64,000 nt of DNA from Nematostella vectensis (Eukaryota > Cnidaria > Anthozoa > Actiniaria > Edwardsiidae). This document shows positions 38,053 to 52,112 of this stretch, piece after piece. The stretch spans positions 248,001 through 312,000 of the forward strand of contig NC_064047.1 of NCBI RefSeq assembly GCF_932526225.1, given 5' to 3'. Each line of letters begins with the position of its first letter. Position 1 is the stretch's first letter. The position numbers and the translations under genes were made by a program. Under the pieces are notes generated by a model, which did no database searches, had not been told where the DNA came from, and saw only the letters and a list, made by a program, of their open reading frames with translations.

Positions 38053-40050
38053 AAAAGACCTTGCTTAATAAATAAATACATGTTACAAACTTATTTAATA
38101 ATAGGTTACAACTGCAATATTGTATAAAGAGAGTCCCCCTCCCTTCCCCCTGATATTGTTGACATTATGCTCAATAAACTGTTACCTCTCCCCTCTCCAC
38201 CAGTTAAGCATTCTATGTATCCTTCCCTGTACAAAATGCGCCCCTTCAAATAGAACATTAAAGTGCACATACTTGTTTACTTCCTCAAACTCTTTGCTTT
38301 GTGTTTTTTGTTAACTTCCTAGGAACAAATTGAATACATATAATCAATAAATCCAGCTAGCTTATTTTGCAAACTCACTTTTTTTTATTATTTTTGCGCA
38401 AAACCAATCAGGATTAGGGGGGTCAAGCACAAAGAAAGAAAACGAATAAAAAAAAGCCCATTGGCCTGGGATCGAACCCGGTCTGAAGAACAAAACGGAA
38501 ACCATACATACGGATTACCCAATCGGTATGGCAGCACAAGGCTTTTACGGAAGGATGTAAAGAACCCGAAGGTCCCAAGCACCGATATTTCCGAGCGAAT
38601 ATGCTGTACAACACTCTTGCAAGGTTATCCCAACCCGCGCATTAATGGGGAGGACAATAACCAGGATCCCAGGCCTGTAATACAGTTACGCCACGCACAG
38701 CTCGCCGAGATTGTGGATGACAAAAAATAGAGGTCTATTTGGGCGTCTTGGGTCCCTTGGGGATTTGTCATACGCACGGGCTCATCTCTTTTATTGTGTA
38801 CATGACATCAAATTAGCGAAGAAAAAAGACGCTGTTTTGGTATCATGTGAAAAGCATAAAATAAATAGAAATAAAGACGTAAGGGGGGAGAATATTGACA
38901 TATTCATATTAGAATATTGACAAAATCCGCAATATTGTCTACGCTGACTAAGTAAAGCTGTATTTTACCTTAAAGGGGCAGCAGCATAGTACTGCGCATG
39001 TCTGGAGTCAGTGTTTATTGTAGGCTTTTAAGTGTCAACAAACAGTTGAACTTTTTAAAAGCTGTCAATACCTTATTAAATAATATGCAATATTATATTG
39101 AAAACTATGTTAATGGACAGTTTGTGGTCATTTTTTTTGTTTTGTTTAAAGTCTCCCACATGTACCAAAAGCTCATAAGTCAGTATTAGAATTTCACTGA
39201 AGTTCATTGTGTCAGGGCTCTAGAGCTATTGCAAATCTCTTAAACATGACACTCCCCCTTTAAAGGAAAGTAAAAAAAAATCAAAATTGTTGGTGGGGGT
39301 CTCTGCTGTGTTTGTTTTCTTTTTAGTTTTGTTCTATTATTATTATTAATTTCTTTTTTAGAGGGGGAGGGGAATTCAGCTAAAAATAGCCAAGGGTCAA
39401 TTCAAGCAACTAGTACAAAAGATGTTTTTTTGCAGTCCTTTATTCAATATAATCAAGGTTATCATGCAATTCTGTTGTTTGACTGCATATATATATTTTT
39501 TCTTTCTTTTCATTACAAGTGCTATATGTGTAAGTGGTGACCATAGCTATGATTACTATTATTTAGAATAATTTTTTACCTACTAACAGAAAACAACTTC
39601 ACTGCAAAACACTTACTGTAGGGCACTCGATATTAGGCATTACTTTCATGTGGATGTAAGGTTGAAATGTCAAAACCTTCATTAACCCGTGAACTACGCT
39701 TTAGCGTATTACACTTTGTTGTGATCTGATTCTATTGTTCTTTTTTGTGTTTTACTAACTATTACCGTTTAACTATCACACTTTGTTTCACGGGTTAATG
39801 AAAACCACTCTAATTACTTACAGTAGTTCTTTTTTAATATTATCATTTACTTGTATAATTTACATGAGCAATACATATTTCTTTATGACTTTGTAGAGTT
39901 CATCTTGTTCCTCATAAATAACAAACAAAATGAAGTTTGTTCTTATTTTGGTGCAAAGGAATCTACAGTAGTTTTCTAATCAGATAATTGTTTTTCTTTT
40001 AACACTCACCTGTTATTTCAACAGCCTTACTTGAGTTTGCTTGTCTCAGA
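38053..40050. repeat. 2-kb array unit 20 (1,998 bp); homogenised group
   Basis: B box (minus) at 38468-38478. Few private changes: AATAAATAAATACA near 38,068, TATCCTTCCCTG near 38,218, and AATATAATCAAGG near 39,447, the last shared with unit 21. The last 0.2 kb shifts towards the unit-21 form. Confidence 0.97.
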
Positions 40051-42048
40051 AATAGACCTTGCTTAATAAACAAAGACATGTTACAAACTTATTTAATAAT
40101 AGGTAACAACTGCAATATTGTATGAAGAGAGTGCCCCTCTCTTCCCCCTGCTATTGTTGAAATTATGCTCAATAAACTTTTACCTCTTCCCTCTGCACCA
40201 GTTAAGCATTCTATGTATGCTTCCCTGTACAAAATGCGCCCCTTCAAATAGAACATTAAAGTTTACATACTTGTTTACTTCCTCAAACTCTTTGCTTTGT
40301 GTTTTTTGTTAACTTCCTAGGAACAAATTGAATACATATAATCAATAAATCCAGCTAGCTTATTTTGCAAACTCACTTTTTTTTATTATTTTTGCGCAAA
40401 ACCAATCAGGATTAGGGGGGTCAAGCACAAAGAAAGAAAACGAATAAAAAAAAGCCCATTGGCCTGGGATCGAACCCGGTCTGAAGAACAAAACGGAAAC
40501 CATACATACGGATTACCCAATCGGTATGGCAGCACAAGGCTTTTACGGAAGGATGTAAAGAACCCGAAGGTCCCAAGCACCGATATTTCCGAGCGAATAT
40601 GCTGTACAACACTCTTGCAAGGTTATCCCAACCCGCGCATTAATGGGGAGGACAATAACCAGGATCCCAGGCCTGTAATACAGTTACGCCACGCACAGCT
40701 CGCCGAGATTGTGGATGACAAAAAATAGAGGTCTATTTGGGCGTCTTGGGTCCCTTGGGGATTTGTCATACGCACGGGCTCATCTCTTTTATTGTGTACA
40801 TGACATCAAATTAGCGAAGAAAAAAGACGCTGTTTTGGTATCATGTGAAAAGCATAAAATAAATAGAAATAAAGACGTAAGGGGGGAGAATATTGACATA
40901 TTCATATTAGAATATTGACAAAATCCGCAATATTGTCTACGCTGACTAAGTAAAGCTGTATTTTACCTTAAAGGGGCAGCAGCATAGTACTGCGCACGTC
41001 TGGAGTCAGTGTTTATTGTAGGCTTTTAAGTGTCAACAAACAGTTGAACTTTTTAAAAGCTGTCAATACCTTATTAAATAATATGCAATATTATATTGAA
41101 AACTATGTTAATGGACAGTTTGTGGTCATTTTTTTTGTTTTGTTTAAAGTCTCCCACATGTACCAAAAGCTCATAAGTCAGTATTAGAATTTCACTGAAG
41201 TTCATTGTGTCAGGGCTCTAGAGCTATTGCAAATCTCTTAAACATGACACTCCCCCTTTAAAGGAAAGTAAAAAAAAATCAAAATTGTTGGTGGGGGTCT
41301 CTGCTGTGTTTGTTTTCTTTTTAGTTTTGTTCTATTATTATTATTAATTTCTTTTTTAGAGGGGGAGGGGAATTCAGCTAAAAATAGCCAAGGGTCAATT
41401 CAAGCAACTAGTACAAAAGATGTTTTTTTGCAGTCCTTTATTCAATATAATCAAGGTTATCATGCAATTCTGTTGTTTGACTGCATATATATATTTTTTC
41501 TTTCTTTTCATTACAAGTGCTATATGTGTAAGTGGTGACCACAGCTATGATTACTATTATTTAGAATAATTTTTTACCTACTAACAGAAAACAACTTGAC
41601 TGCAAAACACTTACTGTAGGGCACTCGATATTAGGCATTACTTTCATGTGGATGTAAGGTTGAAATGTCAAAACCTTCATTAACCCGTGAACTACGCTTT
41701 AGCGTATTACACTTTGTTGTGATCTGATTCTATTGTTCTTTTTTGTGTTTTACTAACTATTACCGTTTAACTATCACACTTTGTTTCACGGGTTAATGAA
41801 AACCACTCTAATTACTTACAGTAGTTCTTTTTTAATATTATCATTTACTTGTATAATTTACATGAGCAATACATATTTCTTTATGACTTTGTAGAGTTCA
41901 TCTCGTTCCTCATAAATAACAAACAAAATGAAGTTTGTTCTTATTTTGGTGCAAAGGAATCTACAGTAGTTTTCTAATCAGATAATTGTTTTTCTTTTAA
42001 CACTCACCTGTTATTTCAACAGCCTTACTTGAGTTTGCTTGTCTCAGA
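40051..42048. repeat. 2-kb array unit 21 (1,998 bp); homogenised group, leader replaced
   Basis: B box (minus) at 40466-40476. The core is as in units 18-20 but the leader is of the unit-1 kind (AATAGACC, GAAGAGAGTGCCCC). GCGCACGTCTGG near 40,994 and GACCACAGCTATG near 41,537 are private. Confidence 0.97.
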
Positions 42049-43331
42049 AATAGACCTTGCTTAATAAACAAAGACATGTTACAAACTTATTTAATAATAG
42101 GTAACAACTGCAATATTGTATGAAGAGAGTGCCCCTCTCTTCCCCCTGCTATTGTTGAAATTATGCTCAATAAACTTTTACCTCTTCCCTCTGCACCAGT
42201 TAAGCATTCTATGTATGCTTCCCTGTACAAAATGCGCCCCTTCAAATAGAACATTAAAGTTTACATACTTGTTTACTTCCTCAAACTCTTTGCTTTGTGT
42301 TTTTTGTTAACTTCCTAGGAACAAATTGAATACATATAATCAATAAATCTAGCAAGCTTATTTTGCAAAATCACTTTTTTTATTATTTTTGCGCAAAACC
42401 TATCAGGACTAAGGGGGTCCAGCCTAAAGAAAAAAAAAACGAATTAAAAAAAAGCCCATTGGCCTGGGATCGAACCCGGTCTGAAGAACAAAACGGAAAC
42501 CATACATACGGATTACCCAATCGGTATGGCAACACAAGGCTTTTACGGAAGGCTGTAAAGAACCCGAAGGCCCCAAGCACCGATATTTCCGAGCGAATAT
42601 GCTGTACAACACTCTTGCAAGGTTATCCCAACCCGCGCATTAATGGGGAGGACAATAACCAGGATCCCAGGCCTGTAATACGGTTACGCCACGCACAGCT
42701 CGCCGAGATTGTGGATGACAAAAAATAGAGGTCTATTTGGGCGTCTTGGGTCCCTTGGGGACTCGCCATGCGCACGGGCGCATCTCTTTTATTGTGTACA
42801 TGACATCAAATTAGCGAAGAAAAAAGACGCTGTTTTGGTATCATGTGAAAATCATAAAATAAATAGAAATAAAGACGTAAGGGGGGAGAATATTGACATC
42901 TTCATATTAGAATATTGACAAAATCCGCAATTTTGTCTACGCTGACTAAGTAAAGCTGTATTTTACTTTAAAGGGGCAGCAGCATAGTACTGCGCATGTC
43001 TGGAGTCAGTGATTATTGTAGGCTTTTAAGTGTCAACAAACAGTTGAACTTTTTAAAAGCTGTGAATACCTTATTAAATAATATGCAATATTATATTGAA
43101 AACTATGTTAATTGACAGTTTGTGGTCATTTTTTTTGTTTTGTTTAAAGTCTCCCACATGTACCAAAAGCTCATAAGTCAGTATTAGAATTTCAGTGAAG
43201 TTCATTGTGTCAGGGCTCTAGAGCTATTGCAAATCTCTTAACCATGACACTCCCCCTTTAAAGGAAAGTAAAAAAAATCAAAATTGTTGGTGGGGGTCTC
43301 TGTTGTGTTTGTTTTCTTTTTAGTTTTGTTC

Positions 43332-43365
<34 letters not shown>

Positions 43366-43501
43366 TTATTTTTTAGAGGGGGAGGGGAATTCAGCTAAAA
43401 ATAGCCAAGGGTCAATTCAAGCAACTAGTACAAAAAATGTTTTTTGCAGTCCTTTATTCAATATATTCAAGGTTATCATGCAATTCTGTTGTTTGACTGC
43501 A

Positions 43502-43532
<31 letters not shown>

Positions 43533-44081
43533 TCATTCTTTTCATTACAAGTTCTATATGTGTAAGTGGTGACCATAGCTATGATTACTATTATTTAGAA
43601 TATTTTTACCTACTAAAAGAAAACAACTTGACTGCAAAACACTTACTGTAGGGCACTCGATATTAGGCATTACCTTCATGTGGATGTAAGGTTGAAACGT
43701 CAAAACCTTCATTAACCCGTGAACTACGCTTTAGCGTATTACACTTTGTTGTGATCTGATTCTATTGTTCTTTTTTGTGTTTTACTAACTATAACTGTTT
43801 AACTATCACACCTTGTTTCACGAGTTAATAAAAACCACTCTAATTACTTACAGTAATTCTTTTTTAATATTATTATTTACTTGTATAATTTAGATGAGCA
43901 ATACATATTTCTTCTTGGCCTTGTAGAGCTCATCTCGTTCCTCAAAAATAACAAACGAAATGAAGTTTGTTCTTATTTTGGTGCAAAGGAATCTACAGTA
44001 GTTTTCTAATCAGATAATTGTTTTTCTTTTAACACTAACCTGTTATTTCAACAGCTCTTACTTGAGTTTGCTTGTCTCAGA
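42049..44081. repeat. 2-kb array unit 22 (2,033 bp)
   Basis: B box (minus) at 42466-42476. AGCCTAAAG and GCAAAATCAC near 42,365-42,428 are shared only with unit 26, 8,041 bp downstream. The ATT (43,332-43,367) and TA (from about 43,502) tracts are expanded. Confidence 0.97.
43332..43367. repeat. Expanded ATT microsatellite (unit 22)
   Basis: About twelve triplets, against four or five in most units. It is followed by TTTTATTTTTTAG where other units read TTTTCTTTTTTAG. Confidence 0.9.
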
Positions 44082-46088
44082 AATATACCTTGCTTAATAA
44101 ACAAAGACATGTTACAAACTTATTTAATAATAGGTAACAACTGCAATATTGTATGAAAAGAGTGCCCCTCTCTTCCCCCTGCTATTGTTGAAATAATGCT
44201 CAATAAACTTTTACCTCTTCCCTCTCCACCAGTTAAGCATTCTATGTATGCTTCCCTGTACAAAATGCACCCCTTCAAATAGAACATTAAAGTTCACATA
44301 CTTGTTTACTTCCTCAAACTCTTTGCTTTGTGTTTTTTGTTAACTTCCTAGGAACAAATTGAATACATATAATCAATAAATCTAGCAAGCTTATTTTGCA
44401 AACTCTCTTTTTTTTTTATTATTTTTGCGCAAAACCTATCAGGACTAAGGGGGTCCAGCACAAAGAAAAAAAAACGAATTAAAAAAAAAGCCCATTGGCC
44501 TGGGATCGAACCCGGTCTGAAGAACAAAACGGAAACCATACATACGGATTACCCAATCGGTATGGCAACACAAGGCTTTTACGGAAGGCTGTAAAGAACC
44601 CGAAGGCCCCAAGCACCGATATTTCCGAGCGAATATGCTGTACAACACTCTTGCAAGGTTATCCCAACCCGCGCATTAATGGGGAGGACAATAACCAGGA
44701 TCCCAGGCCTGTAATACGGTTACGCCACGCACAGCTCGCCGAGATTGTGGATGACAAAAAATAGAGGTCTATTTGGGCGTCTTGGGTCCCTTGGGGACTC
44801 GCCATGCGCACGGGCGCATCTCTTTTATTGTGTACATGACATCAAATTAGCGAAGAAAAAAGACGCTGTTTTGGTATCATGTGAAAATCATAAAATAAAT
44901 AGAAATAAAGACGTAAGGGGGGAGAATATTGACATCTTCATATTAGAATATTGACAAAATCCGCAATTTTGTCTACGCTGACTAAGTAAAGCTGTATTTT
45001 ACTTTAAAGGGGCAGCAGCATAGTACTGCGCATGTCTGGAGTCAGTGATTATTGTAGGCTTTTAAGTGTCAACAAACAGTTGAACTTTTTAAAAGCTGTG
45101 AATACCTTTTTAAATAATATGCAATATTATATTGAAAACTATGTTAATTGACAGTTTGTGGTCATTTGTTTTGTTTTGTTTAAAGTCTCCCACATGTACC
45201 AAAAGCTCATAAGTCAGTATTAGAATTTCAGTGAAGTTCATTGTGTCAGGGCTCTAGAGCTATTGCAAATCTCTTAACCATGACACTCCCCCTTTAAAGG
45301 AAAGTAAAAAAAATCAAAATTGTTGGTGGGGGTCTCTGTTGTGTTTGTTTTCTTTTTAGTTTTGTTCTATTATTATTATTATTATTATTTTCTTTTTTAG
45401 AGTGGGAGGGGAATTCAGCTAAAAATAGCCAAGGGTCAATTCAAGCAACTAGTACAAAAGATGTTTTTTGCAGTCCTTTATTCAATATATTCAAGGTTAT
45501 CATGCAATTCTGTTGTTTGACTGCATATATATATTTTTTCTTTCTTTTCATTACAAGTGCTATATGTGTAAGTGGTGACCATAGCTATGATTACTATTAT
45601 TTAGAATAATTTTTTACCTACTAACAGAAAACAACTTGACTGCAAAACACTTACTGTAGGGCACTCGATATTAGGCATTACTTTCATGTGGATGTAAGGT
45701 TGAAATGTCAAAACCTTCATTAACCCGTGAACTACGCTTTAGCGTATCACACTTTGTTGTGATCTGATTCTATTGTTCTTTTTTGTGTTTTACTAACTAT
45801 TACCGTTTAACTATCACACTTTGTTTCACGGGTTAATGAAAACCACTCTAATTACTTACAGTAGTTCTTTTTTAATATTATCATTTACTTGTATAATTTA
45901 GATGAGCAATACATATTTCTTTATGGCTTTGTAGAGCTCATCTCGTTTCTCATAAATAACAAACTAAATGAAGTTTGTTCTTATTTTGGTGCAAAGGAAT
46001 CTACAGTAGTTTTCTAATCAGATAATTGTTTTTCTTTTAACACTCACCTGATATTTCAACAGCCTTACTTGAGTTTGCTTGTCTCAGA
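44082..46088. repeat. 2-kb array unit 23 (2,007 bp); mosaic
   Basis: B box (minus) at 44502-44512. It is of the unit-1 subtype up to about 45,530, then switches to the other subtype (AAGTGCTATATG, ACTAACAGAAAAC). GAAAAGAGTG near 44,156 and GAAATAATGCTC near 44,190 are private. Confidence 0.97.
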
Positions 46089-48088
46089 AAAAGACCTTGC
46101 TTAATAAACAAAGACATGTTACAAACTTATTTAATAATAGGTTACAACTGCAATATTGTATAAAGAGAGTCCCCCTCCCTTCCCCCTGATATTGTTGACA
46201 TTATGCTCAATAAACTGTTACCTCTCCCCATTCCACCAGTTAAGCATTCTATGTATGCTTCCCTGTACAAAATGCGCCCCTTCAAATAGAACATTAAAGT
46301 GCACATACTTGTTTACTTCCTCAAACTCTTTGCTTTGTGTTTTTTGTTAACTTCCTAGGAACAAATTGAATACATATAATCAATAAATCCAGGTAGCTTA
46401 TTTTGCAAACTCACTTTTTTTTATTATTTTTGCGCAAAACCAATCAGGATTAGTGTGGTCAAGCACAAAGAAAGAAAACGAATAAAAAAAAGCCCATTGG
46501 CCTGGGATCGAACCCGGTCTGAAGAACAAAACGGAAGCCATACATACGGATTACCCAATCGGTATGGCAGCACAAGGCTTTTACGAAAGGCTGTAAAGAA
46601 CCCGAAGGCCCCAAGCACCGATATTTCCGAGCGAATATGCTGTACAACACTCTTGCAAGGTTATCCCAACCCGCGCATTAATGGGGAGGACAATAACCAG
46701 GATCCCAGGCCTGTAATACGGTTACGCCACGCACAGCTCGCCGAGATTGTGGATGACAAAAAATAGAGGTCTATTTGGGCGTCTTGGGTCCCTTGGGGAC
46801 TCGCCATGCGCACGGGCGCATCTCTTTTATTGTGTACATGACATCAAATTAGCGAAGAAAAAAGACGCTGTTTTGGTATCATGTGAAAAGCATAAAATAA
46901 ATAGAAATAAAGACGTAAGTGGGGAGAATATTGACATATTCATATTAGAATATTGACAAAATCCGCAATATTGTCTACGCTGACTAAGTAAAGCTATATT
47001 TTACTTTAAAGGGGCAGCAGCATAGTACTGCGCATGTCTGGAGTCAGTGTTTATTGTAGGCTTTTAAGTGTCAACAAACAGTTGAACTTTTTAAAAGCTG
47101 TCAATACCTTATTAAATAATATGCAATATTATATTGAAAACTATGTTAATGGACAGTTTGTGGTCATTTTTTTTGTTTTGTTTAAAGTCTCCCACATGTA
47201 CCAAAAGCTCATAAGTCAGTATTAGAATTTCACTGAGGTTCATTGTGTCAGGGCTCTAGAGCTATTGCAAATCTTTTAAACATGACACTCCCCCTTTAAA
47301 GGAAAGTAACAAAAAAAATCAAAATTGTTGGTGGGGGTCTCTGCTGTGTTTGTTTTCTTTTTAGTTTTGTTCTATTATTATTATTATTTTCTTTTTTAGA
47401 GTGGGAGGGGAATTCAGCTAAAAATAGCCAAGGGTCAATTCAAGCAACTAGTACAAAAGATGTTTTTTTGCAGTCCTTTATTCAATATATTCAAGGTTAT
47501 TATGCAATTCTGTTGTTTGACTGCATATATATATTTTTTCTTTCTTTTCATTACAAGTGCTATATGTGTAAGTGGTGACCATAGCTATGATTACTATTAT
47601 TTAGAATAATTTTTTACCTACTAACAGAAAACAACTTGACTGCAAAAGACTTACTGTAGGGCACTCGATATTAGGCATTACTTTCATGTGGATGTAAGGT
47701 TGAAATGTCAAAACCTTCATTAACCCGTGAACTACGCTTTAGCGTATTACACTTTGTTGTGATCTGATTCTATTGTTCTTTTTTGTGTTTTACTAACTAT
47801 TACCGTTTAACTATCACACTTTGTTTCACGGGTTGATAAAAACCACTCTAATTACTTACAGTAGTTATTTTTTAATATTATCATTTACTTGTATAATTTA
47901 GATGAGCAATACATATTTCTTTATGGCTTTGTAGAGCTCATCTCGTTTCTCATAAATAACAAACTAAATGAAGTTTGTTCTTATTTTGGTGCAAAGGAAT
48001 CTACAGTAGTATTCTAATCAGATAATTGTTTTTCTTTTAACACTCACCTGTTATTTCAACAGCCTTACTTGAGTTTGCTTGTCTCAGA
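46089..48088. repeat. 2-kb array unit 24 (2,000 bp)
   Basis: B box (minus) at 46504-46514. The core is as in units 11 and 13. Private changes: CGGAAGCCATAC near 46,535 and CTCCCCATTCCACC near 46,225. Confidence 0.97.
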
Positions 48089-50089
48089 AAAAGACCTTGC
48101 TTAATAAACAAATACATGTTACAAACTTATTTAATAATAGGTTACAACTGCAATATTGTATAAAGAGAGTCCCCCTCCCTTCCCCCTGATATTGTTGACA
48201 TTATGCTCAATAAATTGTTACCTCTCCCCTCTCCACCAGTTAAGCATTCTATGTATGCTTCCCTGTACAAAATGCGCCCCTTCAAATAGAACATTAAAGT
48301 GCACATACTTGTTTACTTCCTCAAACTCTTTGCTTTGTGTTTTTTGTTAACTTCCTAGGAACAAATTGAATACATATAATCAATAAATCCAGCTAGCTTA
48401 TTTTGCAAACTCACTTTTTTTTATTATTTTTGCGCAAAACCAATCAGGATTAGGGGGGTCAAGCACAAAGAAAGAAAACGAATAAAAAAAAAGCCCATTG
48501 GCCTGGGATCGAACCCGGTCTGAAGAACAAAACGGAAACCATACATACGGATTACCCAATCGGTATGGCAGCACAAGGCTTTTACGGAAGGCTGTAAAGA
48601 ACCCGAAGGTCCCAAGCACCGATATTTCCGAGCGAATATGCTGTACAACACTCTTGCAAGGTTATCCCAACCCGCGCATTAATGTGGAGGACAATAACCA
48701 GGATCCCAGGCCTGTAATACGGTTACGCCACGCACAGCTCGCCGAGATTGTGGATGACAAAAAATAGAGGTCTATTTGGGCGTCTTGGGTCCCTTGGGGA
48801 TTTGTCATACGCACGGGCTCATCTCTTTTATTGTGTACATGACATCAAATTAGCGAAGAAAAAAGACGCTGTTTTGGTATCATGTGAAAAGCATAAAATA
48901 AATAGAAATAAAGACGTAAGGGGGGAGAATATTTACATATTCATATTAGAATATTGACAAAATCCGCAATATTGTCTACGCTGACTAAGTAAAGCTGTAT
49001 TTTACCTTAAAGGGGCAGCAGCATAGTACTGCGCATGTCTGGAGTCAGTGTTTATTGTAGGCTTTTAAGTGTCAACAAACAGTTGAACTTTTTAAAAGCT
49101 GTCAATACCTTATTAAATAATATGCAATATTATATTGAAAACTATGTTAATGGACAGTTTGTGGTCATTTTTTTTGTTTTGGTTAAAGTCTCCCACATGT
49201 ACCAAAAGCTCATAAGTCAGTATTAGAATTTCACTGAAGTTCATTGTGTCAGGGCTCTAGAGCTATTGCAAATCTCTTAAACATGACACTCCCCCTTTAA
49301 AGGAAAGTAACAAAAAAAATCAAAATTGTTGGTGGGGGTCTCTGCTGTGTTTGTTTTCTTTTTAGTTTTGTTCTATTATTAATATTATTTTCTTTTTTAG
49401 AGGGGGAGGTGAATTCAGCTAAAAATAGCCAAGGGTCAATTCAAGCAACTAGTACAAAAGATGTTTTTTTGCAGTCCTTTATTCAATATATTCAAGGTTA
49501 TTATGCAATTCTGTTGTTTGACTGCATATATATATTTTTTCTTTCTTTTCATTACAAGTGCTATATGTGTAAGTGGTGACCATAGCTATGATTACTATTA
49601 TTTAGAATAATTTTTTACCTACTAACAGAAAACAACTTGACTGCAAAACACTTACTGTAGGGCACTCGATATTAGGCATTACTTTCATGTGGATGTAAGG
49701 TTGAAATGTCAAAACCTTCATTAACCCGTGAACTACGCTTTAGCGTATTACACTTTGTTGTGATCTGATTCTATTGTTCTTTTTTGTGTTTTACTAACTA
49801 TTACCGTTTAACTATCACACTTTGTTTCACGGGTTAATAAAAACCACTCTAATTACTTACAGTAGTTATTTTTTAATATTATCATTTACTTGTATAATTT
49901 AGATGAGCAATACATATTTCTTTATGGCTTTGTAGAGCTCATCTCGTTTCTCATAAATAACAAACTAAATGAAGTTTGTTCTTATTTTGGTGCAAAGGAA
50001 TCTACAGTAGTATTCTAATCAGATAATTGTTTTTCTTTTAACACTCACCTGTTATTTCAACAGCCTTACTTGAGTTTGCTTGTCTCAGA
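48089..50089. repeat. 2-kb array unit 25 (2,001 bp)
   Basis: B box (minus) at 48505-48515. It is related to units 12 and 18-21 (CGAAGGTCCC, GGATTTGTCATACG) but keeps GGAAGGCTG. TTAATGTGGAGG near 48,682 and an interrupted ATT tract near 49,379 are private. Confidence 0.97.
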
Positions 50090-51372
50090 AATAGACCTTG
50101 CTTAATAAACAAAGACATGTTACAAACTTATTTAATAATAGGTAACAACTGCAATATTGTATGAAGAGAGTGCCCCTCTCTTCCCCCTGCTATTGTTGAA
50201 ATTATGCTCAATAAACTTTTACCTCTTCCCTCTGCACCAGTTAAGCATTCTATGTATGCTTCCCTGTACAAAATGCACCCCTTCAAATAGAACATTAAAG
50301 TTCACATACTTGTTTACTTCCTCAAACTCTTTGCTTTGTGTTTTTTGTTAACTTCCTAGGAACAAATTGAATACATATAATCAATAAATCTAGCAAGCTT
50401 ATTTTGCAAAATCACTTTTTTTATTATTTTTGCGCAAAACCTATCAGGACTAAGGGGGTCCAGCCTAAAGAAAAAAAAAACGAATTAAAAAAAAGCCCAT
50501 TGGCCTGGGATCGAACCCGGTCTGAAGAACAAAACGGAAACCATACATACGGATTACCCAATCGGTATGGCAACACAAGGCTTTTACGGAAGGCTGTAAA
50601 GAACCCGAAGGCCCCAAGCACCGATATTTCCGAGCGAATATGCTGTACAACACTCTTGCAAGGTTATCCCAACCCGCGCATTAATGGGGAGGACAATAAC
50701 CAGGATCCCAGGCCTGTAATACGGTTACGCCACGCACAGCTCGCCGAGATTGTGGATGACAAAAAATAGAGGTCTATTTGGGCGTCTTGGGTCCCTTGGG
50801 GACTCGCCATGCGCACGGGCGCATCTCCTTTATTGTGTACATGACATCAAATTAGCGAAGAAAAAAGACGCTGTTTTGGTATCATGTGAAAATCATAAAA
50901 TAAATAGAAATAAAGAAGTAAGGGGGGAGAATATTGACATCTTCATATTAGAATATTGACAAAATCCGCAATTTTGTCTACGCTGACTAAGTAAAGCTGT
51001 ATTTTACTTTAAAGGGGCAGCAGCATAGTACTGCGCATGTCTGGAGTCAGTGATTATTGTAGGCTTTTAAGTGTCAACAAACAGTTGAACTTTTTAAAAG
51101 CTGTGAATACCTTATTAAATAATATGCAATATTATATTGAAAACTATGTTAATTGACAGTTTGTGGTCATTTTTTTTGTTTTGTTTAAAGTCTCCCACAT
51201 GTACCAAAAGCTCATAAGTCAGTATTAGAATTTCACTGAAGTTCATTGTGTCAGGGCTCTAGAGCTATTGCAAATCTCTTAACCATGACACTCCCCCTTT
51301 AAAGGAAAGTAAAAAAAATCAAAATTGTTGGTGGGGGTCTCTGTTGTGTTTGTTTTCTTTTTAGTTTTGTTC

Positions 51373-51406
<34 letters not shown>

Positions 51407-52112
51407 TTCTTTTTTAGAGGGGGAGGGGAATTCAGCTAAAAATAGCCAAAGGTCAATTCAAGCAACTAGTACAAAAGATGTTTTTTGCAGTCCTTTATTC
51501 AATATATTCAAGGTTATCATGCAATTCTGTTGTTTGACTGCATATATATATATATTTTTTTTCATTCTTTTCATTACAAGTTCTATATGTGTAAGTGGTG
51601 ACCATAGCTATGATTACTATTATTTAGAATATTTTTTTACCTACTAAAAGAAAACAACTTGACTGCAAAACACTTACTGTAGGGCACTCGATATTAGGCA
51701 TTACCTTCATGTGGATGTAAGGTTGAAACGTCAAAACCTTCATTAACCCGTGAACTACGCTTTAGCGTATTACACTTTGTTGTGATCTGATTCTATTGTT
51801 CTTTTTTGTGTTTTACTAACTATAACTTTTTAACTATCACACCTTGTTTCACGAGTTAATGAAAACCACTCTAATTACTTACAGTAATTCTTTTTTAATA
51901 TTATTATTTACTTGTATAATTTAGATGAGCAATACATATTTCTTCTTGGCCTGGTAGAGCTCATCTCGTTCCTCAAAAATAACAAACGAAATGAAGTTTG
52001 TTCTTATTTTGGTGCAAAGGAATCTACAGTAGTTTTCTAATCAGATAATTGTTTTTCTTTTAACACTAACCTGTTATTTCAACAGCTCTTACTTGAGTTT
52101 GCTTGTCTCAGA
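50090..52112. repeat. 2-kb array unit 26 (2,023 bp)
   Basis: B box (minus) at 50507-50517. Partner of unit 22. The ATT tract is expanded (about 51,373-51,407). AAAGAAGTAAGG near 50,914 and CTGGTAGAGC near 51,951 are private. Confidence 0.97.
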
